Shown here one piece after another: positions 48,986 through 61,112 of a stretch of 64,000 bases of DNA. Each line of letters starts with the position of its first letter. The first letter of the stretch is position 1. This DNA comes from Hetaerina americana (lineage: Eukaryota > Arthropoda > Insecta > Odonata > Calopterygidae). The position numbers and the translations under genes are program-made. Below the pieces are notes generated by a model, which was not told the origin of the DNA, did not search any database, and saw only the letters and a list, made by a program, of their open reading frames with translations. Location of the stretch: the NCBI GenBank assembly GCA_022747635.1, contig JAKTNV010000114.1, positions 1,004,167 through 1,068,166 of the forward strand, read 5' to 3'.

Positions 48986-50028
48986 CATTTTGCTGATAAC
49001 TTATCTAAAATTATCAGCAAATTTAGGTGACCCCATAGAGGATTCAATTTGTATACCTACTACCACTACAAACTAAAGCGGAAACGTAAATAAGTATGAT
49101 CGTTTAGGAGTCTCTGATACTGTATTTACCAGATGCCAATCAACATGAACGCCAAGGGAATATAATTTACAAGCTGAAGATTTTTTTCAAGTCAGCAGTC
49201 GGAACCCGTTCGTCACACGCTCCGACTCTAAATGACTGATGGAAAGAGAATACAGAAAATACATGTTCCGGAAGATTCATCCATTTTTTACGGTTCAAAT
49301 GATCAGATATCCATCATTCTAGTATCTCGTATCTCTTTCTTCCAGTCGAGCAAACCAGAACGCCTTTTGAACAAACTCCTGGCTTTGTCCTTCATTGCAC
49401 AATTTTATCCTCGCACCAGGAGCAAAAGGTCGAGTGTGACTTGCTCCTTAAAAAAACTGTGAGGAATCCCTTTTTCCTCCACAAAAACCTCAATGTTTTG
49501 CTTCTTTTTTGGAAAAAATGGTTAGGAGGAAACGATCCAAAAGAAAAGCTGAAATTGCGCATGATTCCAGCGGGAGGCTATCATCTGCGAGGCGGATTTA
49601 AGTTCTCTCTCTCTCCATAGGGAAATGCTATTGGAGGAAATGATGGACTGCTTAACGATCCACTACTTACAGAGGGTTTTTTGGAAGAGGGAAGGTATTA
49701 AGCATCGTTTGTATGGCTTGGGAATTTTCTCAAATAAGAGGCTAAAAGCAAACCAACTTTCGTCCTTTTATTTGCCAGAAAATAGGCTCTGCGTGCACAG
49801 GATGAGGTGCAGTCACGGAAGATCGGACCATTCGGTAGATCCATGGGGTCAACATGTAGGCACGCCGCGACGGGTCATTGACATGTCCTACGCCTTGCTA
49901 TTAATCCAAATACTGCCTAATCCCATCAGGGATCCCAAAAAGGATCGACCATGTCATAGTAAATGGATTCACAGTGACATCTCTTTCGAGTCACTTCAAA
50001 TATTTATGAATCCTGCGGCGAGACATAG
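48986..50028. other. No gene firmly recognised
   Basis: The 143-codon plus reading 49625-50056 has ordinary composition, but its last residues run into the mariner terminal repeat at 50031, so it cannot be an intact gene as read. No domain recognised. Confidence 0.4.
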
Positions 50029-50030
50029 TA

Positions 50031-51303
50031 TGCGAGGGTTGCTATTTATATTTTGAGCCTTGACAACACTAGCTTTTGGCGCCATCTGACGTTTTCATCT
50101 GAAATTTTAACCCTTTTAACGCTAACTTTCTTCAGAACATTTTGTCGTTTGATCGTAACTCGTGTTGATTGCAGCGACTCGAAAGTTTTGTCACAGCGAA
50201 AGAATGGAGTTAACTCGTGAACACTTTCGCGCAATGATTTTTTACGACTTTCGACGTGGATTATCAAAGCATTGATCAACTTACTTCCACTTTTGGCGAT
50301 GAAGCCCCATCTTTTGCCACTGTGAGACGCTGGTATAACGAATTGCATCATGGCCGCCGTTCGCTCAGCGACGAAAGACGTGAAGGTCGTCTAAAATCAG
50401 TTGTTGTGCCAAAACACATTAACTCTGTGCAAGACCTAGGCAAAAAAGATCGCTATATGACTTAACGTGAGATTGAGGCATTCTTGGGGATAATTATGAT
50501 GAGCATCAATAAGATATTGCATGAACATTTAGCTGTGAAAACAGTTTGTTCATGTTGGATTCCGCATAATTTGACTAAAGCTCAAAAAGATGCTCATGTC
50601 AATTGGTGCAAAGAAATGCTAAAGAAATGCAATCGCGGTGCATCAAAAGCTGTGTACGTATAACATCTAAACAGGTGAGGAATCTTGGATCTATGCATCT
50701 GAGCCCGCCAAAAAAACAGCAACCCACTGTATGGGTCTCCCAAGACGAGCAAAATCCGACAAAAGTGATTCGTGTACGAAGCACATGGGAGCAAATGATC
50801 GCCTGTTTCTGCGGAATAACTGGACATGTGGCAACCGTAGCATTAGAGTAACCTTGAACCGTAAATCCTCAATGTTACACGAGTATTTTTTTGCTAGAAA
50901 TGCTTGGTGAAACACGGAAAAAGTAGCGGCAACGAACGATCATTCTCCATCAGGACAATGCAAGCTCTCACAGATCGGCTGAAACAACTAGTACCTATTT
51001 GACTGGCCAAAACGTCGAATTGATGGGTCATCCTCCGTACAGCCCAGATTTACTGACCAAATGACTTCTTTTTATTCCCGTTTATCAAGAAAAATTGCGT
51101 GGCCAACGTTTATCGGCGCCTGAAGAAGCCGTTGATGCATTAAAAAACCCTTTTTTGAAGGTACATCAATCGGAATGGAAAGTGTTAAGAAGATTCATTC
51201 AAGCGCAAGCAAAAGTGTATTGGTTATCATGAAGAATACTTCAAAAAACAATAAATTACTGTCCTTTCATTATCAGGCTCAATATATGGATAGCAACCCT
51301 CAG
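50031..51303 (+). mobile_element. Full-length decayed mariner
   Basis: A 1273-bp element flanked by TA (50029-50030 and 51304-51305), with diverged TIRs (GAGGGTTGCTATTTATAT / GAGGGTTGCTATCCATAT). The plus-strand transposase starts at the ATG at 50204-50206 (MELTREHFRAMIFYDFRRGL). A frameshift precedes DQLTSTFGDEAPSFATVRRW, and a TAA at about 50463 falls in the second HTH region. The catalytic boxes read GEESW (first Asp changed to Glu, 50677-50679), HQDNASSH (second Asp kept, 50954-50956) and YSPDLLTK, where a one-base loss breaks the LAPND box. It ends near 51230 before CAATAAATTACTG. Non-functional. Lineage distinct from the other mariners. Confidence 0.88.
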
Positions 51304-51305
51304 TA

Positions 51306-51799
51306 TGTAAACATTCTTTTGAAGCCTTCAATCTAACTCAAAATGCCAAATGAACACTTTCAGTTGTAGTCTGATTCATTATACTTTTATGCAAGTGTAA
51401 AAACTTCATGTGCCATGTAAATAACTTTGAACCATTTCATCGAGATAACGTGGCAAGACATTCGAACCCTGTGTTTTGTGTAAATACGAATGCCGTAATT
51501 ATTGTAGTGATAGATATGTCGCGGAAGCTAAAATACTTGTGATAATGAGTCCATTATGGTCCAAAAGAACCAGTAAATGGAATATATCTAGAGGAAATTT
51601 TCGGAAGCATTTCTAAAGACTCTGATGCCAATCGTTAGCCTTCACATTTTCCTCCGGAATTCATACCACATATGAACCGTGACAGTTAAAGTATTAGCAT
51701 CCAACTTGAGAACATGCTCGAGAAACTTCATAGAGATGCGAATTGGGTCGATTGAAGTAGAGATCATCGGCTGAATAATTAATTAATCGAGACGAAACG
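51306..51799. other. AT-rich, nothing recognised
   Basis: No motif or repeat partner noticed. Confidence 0.5.
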
Positions 51800-52385
51800 C
51801 GGATGTACGTGGGACCCTCCGATCTTCGCGCCTCGTCCCTTTCCCATGCGGGCACTATGCGACGAAAGACCATTAATCAACCATCTCGAAAACTCCCACC
51901 GAATCTGTCAATAGTTCCGTTGACTCCCAATCATGGCCACCCTCTTCTCGCGAAAGCCCCACCTTCACACCATCTCTGCCAGCATTCATCTTTCAAAACC
52001 ACGACCGAGCGCCTCCCCCCCACATGCATGCATAGCAAGTGGGCCGCGATACGAGAGAGGGAGGCGCTTCCCCACCTCCCTTGTCCCCCCTCTTCCTCCC
52101 CCACGCACTCTCCAAGGCGTCAACCCACCCTCCACACACACGCACGCACAAACACACCTCCGGAGCACGCACTCCTAACGAAATGGCATCCCAGCCGCCC
52201 ACCCCCTGGATTGGCTGCCTTGTCCATCACTCGCGGGGCACCATCCCTCCCTCCTCCACCCCACCACTCCCCCTCGAACGAGAGGGCGATTGATGACCGG
52301 AAGTGAGGGCGGATCGCCTGGAAGGGAGTTGGGGCGGCAGGAGGGGGGGGGGATCGTTTAATGCCACCCACAGCTCGCGTGGAAT
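51800..52385. other. GC/CpG-rich island
   Basis: C-rich plus strand with CA-rich stretches (52130-52165), and a G run of about 10 at 52342-52351. Overlapping ORFs (up to 167 codons) in five frames are proline/histidine/serine-rich without domains. Confidence 0.45.
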
Positions 52386-53575
52386 TACGGCACGTGATTT
52401 CTAGCTTTGGCGTCACAAATGGAGACAGTTTTGTCATCATAATTGACGCAGACGTAAACAGTCGGTGATTTAAACGTCAGCTTTAATCATTCCAAGTTTC
52501 TATCGTGGGTGGAGGGAATTCGGTACGCAATATGGCGTGAATTATTTAAATACCTAAAAATAATGCATAAACGCTTTTTTCTATTCCTTCATCGTCGTTT
52601 TAATTTTTTGTCCATAGAATGATTAAGACTCAGCAAATACAAACTTCAATTTAGGAGTAACATAGATTTTTTTATTTTCTAAAAAAATATGTCGAAATTA
52701 TGAAAGGAGGAATGTAAAATTATTGGCACTCCTGATAGGTGAATACTATTTTTCAAACCCACTACGGCATTAAGAATCTACTACTAGACAAATCAGCAGA
52801 GGGTTGAGGGAGATAAGGCACACAAATTCTGTCGCAAAAGACCTGATAAAATATTAATTCATTCCTTATTTATTCTGTTGACATACAATCACGACCAACC
52901 TAAGGATTGATTTCTGTTGAATATTTCGCCAATCAACTCTCAAGAAAATCTCAAGGCATCCATACAGAATATAAATGGCAAGCAGAGTTAATAAGAGTGT
53001 TAACTTAAATTGAATAGGCCGATGTTGCTGCACAGATTAACGATAGTTTAAAGTTATTTAGACGAACTTTAATGAGCCTTTAAGGTGAATTGGAACACAT
53101 TTTCTCACTTAACAAGGAAATATTAATTTTTACTGATTGTATGTGGGCTGAGACTAAATCCTAAAACCAGTATCTTTGGTATCTCTTGTTCGTATTTTCG
53201 CACAAACGGGCATCTATTTCTGAAATATCCCATATATTTCCTGCTGTACACTCTATATTCATGTTTGGAATTCTAGTCCTTCAGAAAATTACATATTATC
53301 ATAATTATCACGGAAATGCCGTAATTTTCATCTCTACCTTTCCTTTTGACCGGTCACGAGCCCTCAATATTATCTCGTCAATATACTCTTCGAATTTGTC
53401 AACCAAAAGCTTATTCTTTTCTCACTGTGCAACCTTTCAACGGATAACCTACACAAGATTTATTCAAAATACCACATCTTTGAAAGGCATATTTTGCCTG
53501 ACATTGAACTATCGGAAGGATAACAAAATGTACAATATATATTTTGGCATGCTTTACGGTTAATTCTGGCATGCC
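52386..53575. other. AT-rich, nothing recognised
   Basis: The 125-codon plus reading 53186-53563 is AT-rich and lacks motifs. Confidence 0.45.
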
Positions 53576-53579
53576 GGGT

Positions 53580-53995
53580 GCCATTGAAACACTGAGCCGC
53601 TTGTCCACAGCTCTTTCGACACCCTCCCCCCCCCCCGTGGGTCCATTTCCCCCCGTAACCTCTCGTGTCTATCTATCCTCTTCTAGAGTCTACTCTCGCC
53701 GCCCGGACGACCCACGCCCGAGTGCACCGGGAGAGGCGCTGACGCCCACGCGCGCGCATGGGCCGCCTCCGTCCCGAAGGAGCAGTGCGCCCCCTCCCTC
53801 ACTCCTCCCCAGATTCTCCCGATCTCACCCCGGCAAAGGATCTTCTGAGGTCAAGCGACACGGCACGTGCGGAAGGGAGGTTCCCATCGAGGAAGGAGGG
53901 TGGACTCCTGCGGCAAACCACCCACCAGTCGTCAGCACGAGCACAGTTGGCGATTTTGGGTGGGAGGGGGAAGTTGAGGGGGTTTCCGTCTTATG
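53580..53995. other. GC/CpG-rich island
   Basis: A C run of about 10 at 53627-53636, CpG-rich with a CGCGCG at about 53751-53757. Two overlapping plus ORFs (150 and 155 codons), neither recognised. It lies just upstream of LINE-A copy 9. Confidence 0.4.
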
Positions 53996-54235
53996 ACCTA
54001 GAAATTTCACGAATGAGCCGCGCATTCCCTCCGAAAGATTGGGAGGCTTGCCTTTTTGCAGCAGTCATTCCTGAGGAGTGCCGGCGGGATCGGAGACCTG
54101 ACCTATTCAAAATGACTGCTAAGATCTTGAAAAATGACTGCGATGTTATAAATAGTCTTTCATCCAAAAGCAAGGACTGTAATATCACGGTTACGACGCA
54201 GTTGAGTCTGAAACGATCAATTTGATTCCAGAGAT

Positions 54236-55213
54236 TCCTTCCGAGAGGAAAAAGAAGGAGTACCGAGAGGCAGTGGGGAAATTGATTGAGGACAAGGAGA
54301 CAGGTACAGTCGATGAGTGATGGAACCATCTCAAAAAAGTCTATCAAAACCCAAAAATGATACAATGGGAACAGTAATGACAAGGAAACCATGCATTGCA
54401 GATAAGATGATCAAAAATACACACAAGGAAATGAAATGTAAGAATTTTAACTCAGCATTAGGCGGAAGGAAGTACAAAGAGTTGAATAATAAACTGAGGC
54501 GGGAAGCAAAAGCAGCGTGGTAGGAGACATAGTGCGAGAGTTGACATAGGACGGCAGAAATAGGCGCACCGTATAGAAGGAAAGTGTAAGCACTATCAGG
54601 AGGTACGAAAGGAAAATCCGCGCGCACTATCAAAGATAAGCCAGTAAAAGGATTAACTAGCATAGAAAAGTCTTCAGAGGAATTGATGGGATGCGTAGAG
54701 GATCTATAAAGTAAAAATATTACGCCAGAAAGGTGATGTGACGTAGATGATGCTAGTTTATGCCCAGGAATATTTGATTGAGAGATATAAAAATTATTAA
54801 GGGAATCTGAAAGAAATAAACCCGTGAAAATTGATAACATTCCCGCAGACATAACATTCTTTACTTAAGAGTTTAGGAAGACGTGAAAGGTAGAGTTTTA
54901 TTGGTTAATTCAAAGCGTATATGATGGAGGAATTCGACTAGAAAATTTTGTTAGATCAGTGGTAGTTTCCATCCTAAAAATTGGGAAGGCAGTGCAATGT
55001 GAGGCCTATAAAAATGTTGAATTTATGCATCACTGAAGTTTTTCTTAGAGTCATTAATTACAGGATGAAGTGGAGGGGCAATGATTACTTGGGGGATGAT
55101 TAGTTGGAGTTCAGACGGGGGAGAGGCACGCATGAGGCCACACCAATTATGAGATCACTAATACAGTGGGACAAATAAGGCAATCAGGATGTACGTGTAT
55201 TAGTTTGTCTTGT
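54236..55213 (+). pseudogene. LINE-A copy 9, 5' half (linker and RT), interrupted
   Basis: Plus strand. It starts with the endonuclease-RT linker (RKKKEYREAVGKLIEDKE at 54245-54300, then WNHLKK), and the segment KYKELNNKLRREAKAAW (54467-54523) parallels LINE-A copy 3 at 12480-12545. The RT region follows with DNIPADI (54832), VRSVVVSILK, and APIMRSLIQ (55140-55170), reaching the motif A start CLVD at 55205-55216, where an L2-like LINE is inserted. Stops and frameshifts throughout. Confidence 0.75.
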
Positions 55214-55218
55214 GGATT

Positions 55219-55883
55219 CATATACATCTACCCAATACCCCGCAAGCCGCCGCAAGGGCGTGTGGAGGGGGGTGTTAGGACACCACCCATACTTTAGAAA
55301 GGAAAAAAAACCGCATGCAAAAACCACAAATTCATACATCCACAAAAAAAACATGACATACAATCATGCAAGAACACTTACACCCCACTCGCATGCAAAC
55401 ACTCGAACTACCAACTAACATACACATGCACCTGAAAGTATACCTAACACCTTTGCAGAGTTTAACTTTGCTCCGACTTGTAAATTAAATGTTTTCAATA
55501 TTTCTAAAGTGACTTCGGTATCTCACTATTATGATTTCTGATTGTTCGGGGAAAGAATGAGTATTTGTATCTGTACTGGAATCTATCTCCCTTATTTTAT
55601 CTTTGTGGTCTGATCTATCTTACTAGTTTTGGGGGCCATAATAATTCCTTCAGTGTCATAGTTAAACTCGTTTGTTCTGAACATTTCTAAAAGTCTAAGC
55701 CTCGCTTGTTCTCTCCGCACTTCAATTGGTTCCCAGCCTAAATCCCCTAAGAGACCTGTCACACTTGTGTTCTTATCATAACAATTTTTAACTAATCTTG
55801 CGGATTTTTTCTGGACTTTATCTAATTCCATTTACCAAATTTTCTCCCAAGGATCCCAAATACTTGCGGCATATTCCAAATGA
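55219..55883 (-). mobile_element. L2-like LINE (5'-truncated) nested in LINE-A, 5-bp target duplication
   Basis: A minus-strand insert of 665 bp bounded by GGATT at 55214-55218 and 55884-55888. Removing the insert and one GGATT restores the host LINE motif A context (CLVD then LERTCDKVNW). The coding part begins LEYAASIWDPWEKIW, has one stop, then continues LDKVQKKSARLVKNCYDK, SVTGLLGDLGWEPIEVRR, QARLRLLEMF, the C-terminal signature of L2/CR1-type RTs (frame 55831-55592). The 3' UTR ends GGCTTGCGGGGTATTGGG and the GTAGATGTATATG tail, also seen at 39.2 and 39.7 kb. Confidence 0.85.
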
Positions 55884-55888
55884 GGATT

Positions 55889-56590
55889 TGGAGAGGACGT
55901 GTGATAAAGTAAATTGGGAAGAATTTATGGCTGAACCTTTTGCAGAAAATAGTGGCAAGAGAACAATAACTTAAAGGATTAGACGATATATCCGCAACCT
56001 ATGCATGTCCGAGACCGCTCAGGCGGAAAGATGTGGATGGAGAGACGAGATGGGTAGTATTGGAAGGAGGGGTAAGACAGGGGCGTCCATTATGACCCTT
56101 GGTGTTCAGCGAATATATAGCGATAGGAATAGTAAAAGGGGTATGGATAGAGCTGGATATAGGAATGAAAGTCGATTTGGAATTCATAAAATCAATGAAA
56201 TTTGCGGACGATCAAGCTTTAGCTAGCCAGTCAGCCGTGGGGTTGGAGTCACTGTTGAGTGCATTAGAAAGTCAATGAGATAGGTAAGAAAAATGTAAAC
56301 GGAATAGGGGTTATAAGGTTTTCGAATTAAAGGAATGATATTTTAAATAGGGCAGTTGGAATAGTTTACCTACCCAAAAAGCGTTCTGAACCATGATAGC
56401 CAATGTATGGAAGAATGTTAGAAGAATTGGTTTAGGCAAAAGGAGCTTAAGGGTATTGATGACAGGATCGTTGGGTAGGGATCTTAAGACACGATTAGAG
56501 AATACTTTGGCTTGTATTGCGTTTGTTTAAGGCATGGAAAAATGGTCATTTAAATAAGTTGATAGGTGTATTTTGAAGGGTTTTTGTTTC
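55889..56590 (+). pseudogene. LINE-A copy 9, 3' half
   Basis: Continuation after the nested insert: TCDKVNWEEFMAEPF (motif A region), then SIGRRGKTGASIM (RQGCPLSP region, frameshifted), and the catalytic box FADDQALASQSAVGLESLLS (56197-56250) with both aspartates intact. LSRDLKTRLENTL-type remains follow near 56465-56515. The usual 3' end is not present; similarity fades near 56590. Confidence 0.72.
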
Positions 56591-59500
56591 ATTGCTTAGT
56601 CTGCGTCCTCACGCAACCTGCTTTAAGCGGCAGGTTACCTTCCCGGAGAGGCGAACTCTGATTGGTTTCATTTATACCTGAGAATGTTCGACATGAGTCT
56701 TTGTTATCTGCTGTCAGGATAACCACGACACCCTGGTTTCCTTTGCAGTGATAACATTCGAAAGAAACTTCTCATTCTCCTACAACATCAACTTCAACGG
56801 CTCACACACTTTCTCGAGGACATCCTGTTGTTCGGGTATAAGCAGTATCGAAAGTCACAGCCCATAACTAGATTGCTTGTGCAATTTCCCTCTTGCGAGC
56901 ATGGGAGTGACACCCAATGGAATTTAAAACTCTAATACTCGTAATGGTGTTCTTGAGGTGATTCGACGATCTTCTCTCGCAGTGACAGCAGCGGCGGTAT
57001 TACTTTCACTTCCGTAAGAGCAGTGACTCCGAGCCCTTCATTTTAAAAAGTTAGTGCACGCCCTTAGATCTTGCAATCCATAAGTCTCCTGTATAGCTAC
57101 ATGTACGTAGACGGTAGGCGATTTTTTCAGGCGAAAGTATATCTTCAATGCCACGTATTGTTAGCCGCGGGTAACGTGACACGCACACGAACAAATTTGG
57201 ACTTACAACTGCTGCAGCTATCAAAATACTTGATTCGAATCAATGAAACCAGTAAAGCCTACTTATCACACATTAAAATAACAGCAACATTGTAAAATTA
57301 CATGTATTCTCCTGAAATGATGGGATTCAAAATTATGATAATTATTTATTGAATAAATTTCTTTTAAAGAATTTTTCAAATATTTTTGACTTCCAGAAAC
57401 GTTAAACTTAGCCATGGCGTGCAATAATCATACTTAACAGTCGTATGAACAAAACTGTTTTCTATTCTTTTTTATTCATAAACACCATGGACTAGTAAAA
57501 TGTTTCCCACTCTAATTAATAAATTTGTATTTTTGTATTTGCATAAAATAAATATTTACGATGTTGTCTTCAAAACTTTCTTTATGATGACTTTTAAAGA
57601 CCTTTTCACCAGGAAAGCAAAAGCAAATAATTAAGGAGATATTATTTTTGAGATACAATTGTTTTACTCTTTTTCATTCAAAATTCTAAGAATTATAATT
57701 ATGATTTTCATTTGGAACTCTTGAACTTAAAACTTTATATTCATAATTTTTTTATCATTCAAGGCGTAAGAGCATTAAAAATCGTATTTTATTTATAAAT
57801 TAATTAGTTTTACTGGATTTTTCCCAACTTTGTCTTTAAGCAAGGAAAAATATACCTACAGGAAGATTGCTTCCGTCTCTTTCATCCGATTTATGAGATA
57901 CTAGAAAAAAGTTAATCGTAATCGTATATTTGTAAATAATATGAGATTTTGTCGGCTAATGCAGACTGAATGATTGGTAAACATGTCCATACGCCTCCCT
58001 TATCCCTTAGAAAAGGCTCGTGGAATTGTATAGTCATTTACCAGTCACCGTAAAACATCCGAAATCCTGTTCCTCAACTCGCTGGATGAGAGTGAAATGC
58101 GATTGCTAATGTTTCCCGATGTTTCAATCCCCGGATCGAACGTCTTTCGATTTCCTCAGGCAATGGGCAAGTTAAATCAAGTCGTCGGGATAAAGGAAGA
58201 AACTGATATAAGTTGGTCTGAGAGGAAGAAATGAGGCAGTACAAATCTAGAGAAGAATTTGAAGCACGCCTGCATGCCAAAGATATATTTCCAAACTTCT
58301 GATGCGATTCGCACTGGAGGGCGTTTAGGCAATGAACTTGTCAAAATAGGCCTCGTTATAAATGACAATTTACCCCCAGGTTAATTTACCACTTCAGTAT
58401 CCCGGATCTCAAACAGCTTGGATTTTGCCATAAAAGTCAGCAATCATGGAAACAATGCAATAGGGAAATTTAATAAGTAATGAGCAAACATCGTTGTCTA
58501 AGATCCGACCCCGTCACCAAGACTGCTTTTAAATTAGGTTCTCTTTCTTAGACTTAAGTGAAACAATATAAAACTACTCAGTAATGTAGATGGTATAAGG
58601 TGGCCATTTTCCTCTCATTCTAAGTCGGTCAATAATAGCTCGAATATATTTATAGCAAAACATAACGTAAAATAATGCTTATTTATATTATTCTAAACTA
58701 TTCCATCATATTTTAATTGCCTGATAAAACTTGTAAGTAATGTGGAGCACACACAAATCTAAATCATTTTCGATTTGAATTTATGTTGAAATAATGTCAT
58801 TCCTACTTTGTTGCTTTTAACACGAACTGACAATCCAAGTACTATGGTATGTATATAATACATTACCGAATTAGCTTTATGTACATAGTATCTGCCTAAA
58901 GTTGATATAATCGAAACCGGGCAACGAAATCGTGTCCCATACTCGAAGCTCGGCGGTCCCCGCAACGACTCATTACCGGTCATTGAGAAAAATAATACTC
59001 CGAATCATAAATGGTTTACCGATTCTTCACGCACAATCCACATATTAGTTGCTACTAAATTTCCTGAGCACGGCTCTCTATATAGACGCTAACTGTGGTT
59101 GCGTTTGAGACCCGTTTCGTTGGAACAGGGCCACCATGAAGGTTTATATCGAACCAGGACTTCTAAACCATCAATGATCCTGCCGCCGCTTCAAGTTTCT
59201 ACCGGACGGTCTCATAATTGTTGCACCAACGGTACATAATCGCCGCGGATGCGAATTCGCCAGCACACCCCGAGAGCACTCTCTCTTTTCCTCTTTGGCG
59301 AAGGATTGCACGAACGTGCTACAGCTTCCTTAAACCTCTTGTGTCGCAACGTTCGATCCGAGCGTCGTGTTCCACATATTTCTAAACCGCAAATAATACA
59401 TCGCTCGCGTCGCAATACGTGCGATCACATTCGTCGTCGCCCTATGGCTGCTGTCTGCCTTATGATCGGTGTTTTCCTGCTGTTTCTTTCCGTTCCACAA

Positions 59501-60815
59501 ACACGTTTCCGACACAATTTTCAAACGTAAGCTTCTAATAGTTTGTTGCGTCAAGGATTGCACCGGTTAACCTCTCTTCCCACACACTTCAGCGATTAGA
59601 AGCGTTCGATTGAAGTCACCCAATCCCACAAAAGTAGATTATATAACGCTACAGACGGTGCATAAAGTATCGTTTGCCAAACATATAACGGTAAAACTCT
59701 TTCCTATCTCGTCTTAAATTTAAGTTATAATGGACCTTTATTTCACATGAAAATGTCCTCTGCCATGTAAAATGAAAGGAAGCAAGGAACATGCTCTAGG
59801 CGAACTTAATAGAGGCTTGTTTTACAGATGGTTCAAGGAAATGAAAACGGTAAATATTACTGAAGGTTAGTGTCTTAAAGGAAATGCATAATATGGCGTG
59901 GGTGCGACAAACTTCATCCTCAGTTTAGAACTAATAATTTAAAATTACTCTCTTGGTAAGGGTGGAATTGTGTTGAAATGCTAGTTGCAAAATAATCTTT
60001 AAGTTGAATCATACTTTGAGATCACATATCTTAGTTTATGATTTCCTCAATAATAGAGAATAATGCCTGGTGAAGAATTGCGTCCGCTATATCCCGTTAT
60101 GCGTTAAACCCTTTGGAAATCCATTACTCAGTTCATTGTTTTTGCTTTGTTACCGTACTTCCATCGGCGAATAACAATTTTGCAATTACTCATCTGAGCG
60201 GATCTTTGAAGCACACCGTATCTCGAGTCCAAGGTTTCACGGAAACGTCTGATGTCGCATTAGTCAACAGCAGTAAATATTTACTAGAGCAATATTACAG
60301 GGGGCAACTTAGTCGCGGAATATGCGGAGAGGGTAGGGGGGTCTGAGAATTTAATAACGCTCATTAAAATTTTCGGGAATCTGTGTCAAATTTGAGGGTA
60401 AATTCAGATTTTCACTGAATCAGTATCTTTTCTATTCATTTCGGTTGTAAAAGGTTTTTAATATAGCATTCCAGTTATATCTGAAAGCAACTTAGTCTTA
60501 GTAGTAACTTGTTTTCAAGAAAAGGCTATAGAAAATGCACAGAACAGAAAAATAGTTCAAGCCATCAGTATCACTTTACCTCACGCTATAGAAAAAATCA
60601 TTCCGTATAGGATGAAAAAAAATGCAAATTCAGAGTTCTAACAATCAAACAGAAAGGTTTATTCTTTTCTACAATGAATCGAATCAGGTTGCAAAATTAG
60701 TGCACTGGCGGGAAAATGCTTTTGGTTATAACGAAAGAAATGATTCAGGCAGTTTTTTAAACACATTATTTATTAAATTAACTCTGGCAGGTAAAGTATA
60801 ATGTTGAATATGTGT
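56591..60815. other. 4.2 kb without recognised features
   Basis: A small hairpin (AACCTGC ... GCAGGTT) lies at about 56611-56632. 59210-59560 is GC-richer, with overlapping ORFs of 67-93 codons on both strands (Arg-rich, no recognisable domain). The remainder is AT-rich with no repeat partners in the window. Confidence 0.45.
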
Positions 60816-60856
60816 GTGTGTATATATATATTTATTTATATATATATATATTTTTT
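60816..60856. repeat. (TG)n/(TA)n microsatellite next to LINE-A 3' tail
   Basis: TGTGTGTG followed by TATATATATTTATTTATATATA, leading straight into the T run that is the poly(A) tail of the minus-strand LINE. Confidence 0.85.
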
Positions 60857-60945
60857 TTAAGGTAATCTACCGGTTAAGGTAGGTTTTTGGATGGACACAA
60901 CTACCAAACAAACATTTTATTACTCCTAACAAAACACAAAATTCT
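60857..60945 (-). mobile_element. LINE-A copy 10, 3' end
   Basis: Nearly identical over about 80 bases to 1673-1760 (CTACCGGTTAAGGTAGGTTT, GGATGGACACAACTACCAAA, CTCCTAACAAAACACAAAA), with an A tail (T8 on the plus strand). Upstream of it the RT is missing; see the endonuclease part at 61111-61473. Confidence 0.8.
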
Positions 60946-61048
60946 CAGTTTCCACAAAACTCAGTTTTAGTTCCTCTGCCGAAATCGGTGCGCTTTACAG
61001 CAAAGTTAAATCTTTACCGGGAAGTAAGAAAGGAAATCTATGGTATAA

Positions 61049-61049
<1 letters not shown>

Positions 61050-61110
<61 letters not shown>
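61050..61110. repeat. (AT)n microsatellite at a LINE deletion junction
   Basis: About 60 bp of pure AT, lying exactly where the endonuclease reading frame stops matching (LVIIR then IYRIYIYIY). Confidence 0.92.

Positions 61111-61112
<2 letters not shown>

Noticed and set aside
49625..50056. 143-codon ORF as a host gene
   Set aside because: It reads into the inverted repeat of the mariner at 50031, and no domain is recognised.
56611..56632. AACCTGC/GCAGGTT hairpin
   Set aside because: Only a 7-bp stem. Too short to separate from chance.
59212..59563. Overlapping Arg-rich ORFs on both strands
   Set aside because: No recognisable motif. The two strands mirror each other in one GC-richer patch.
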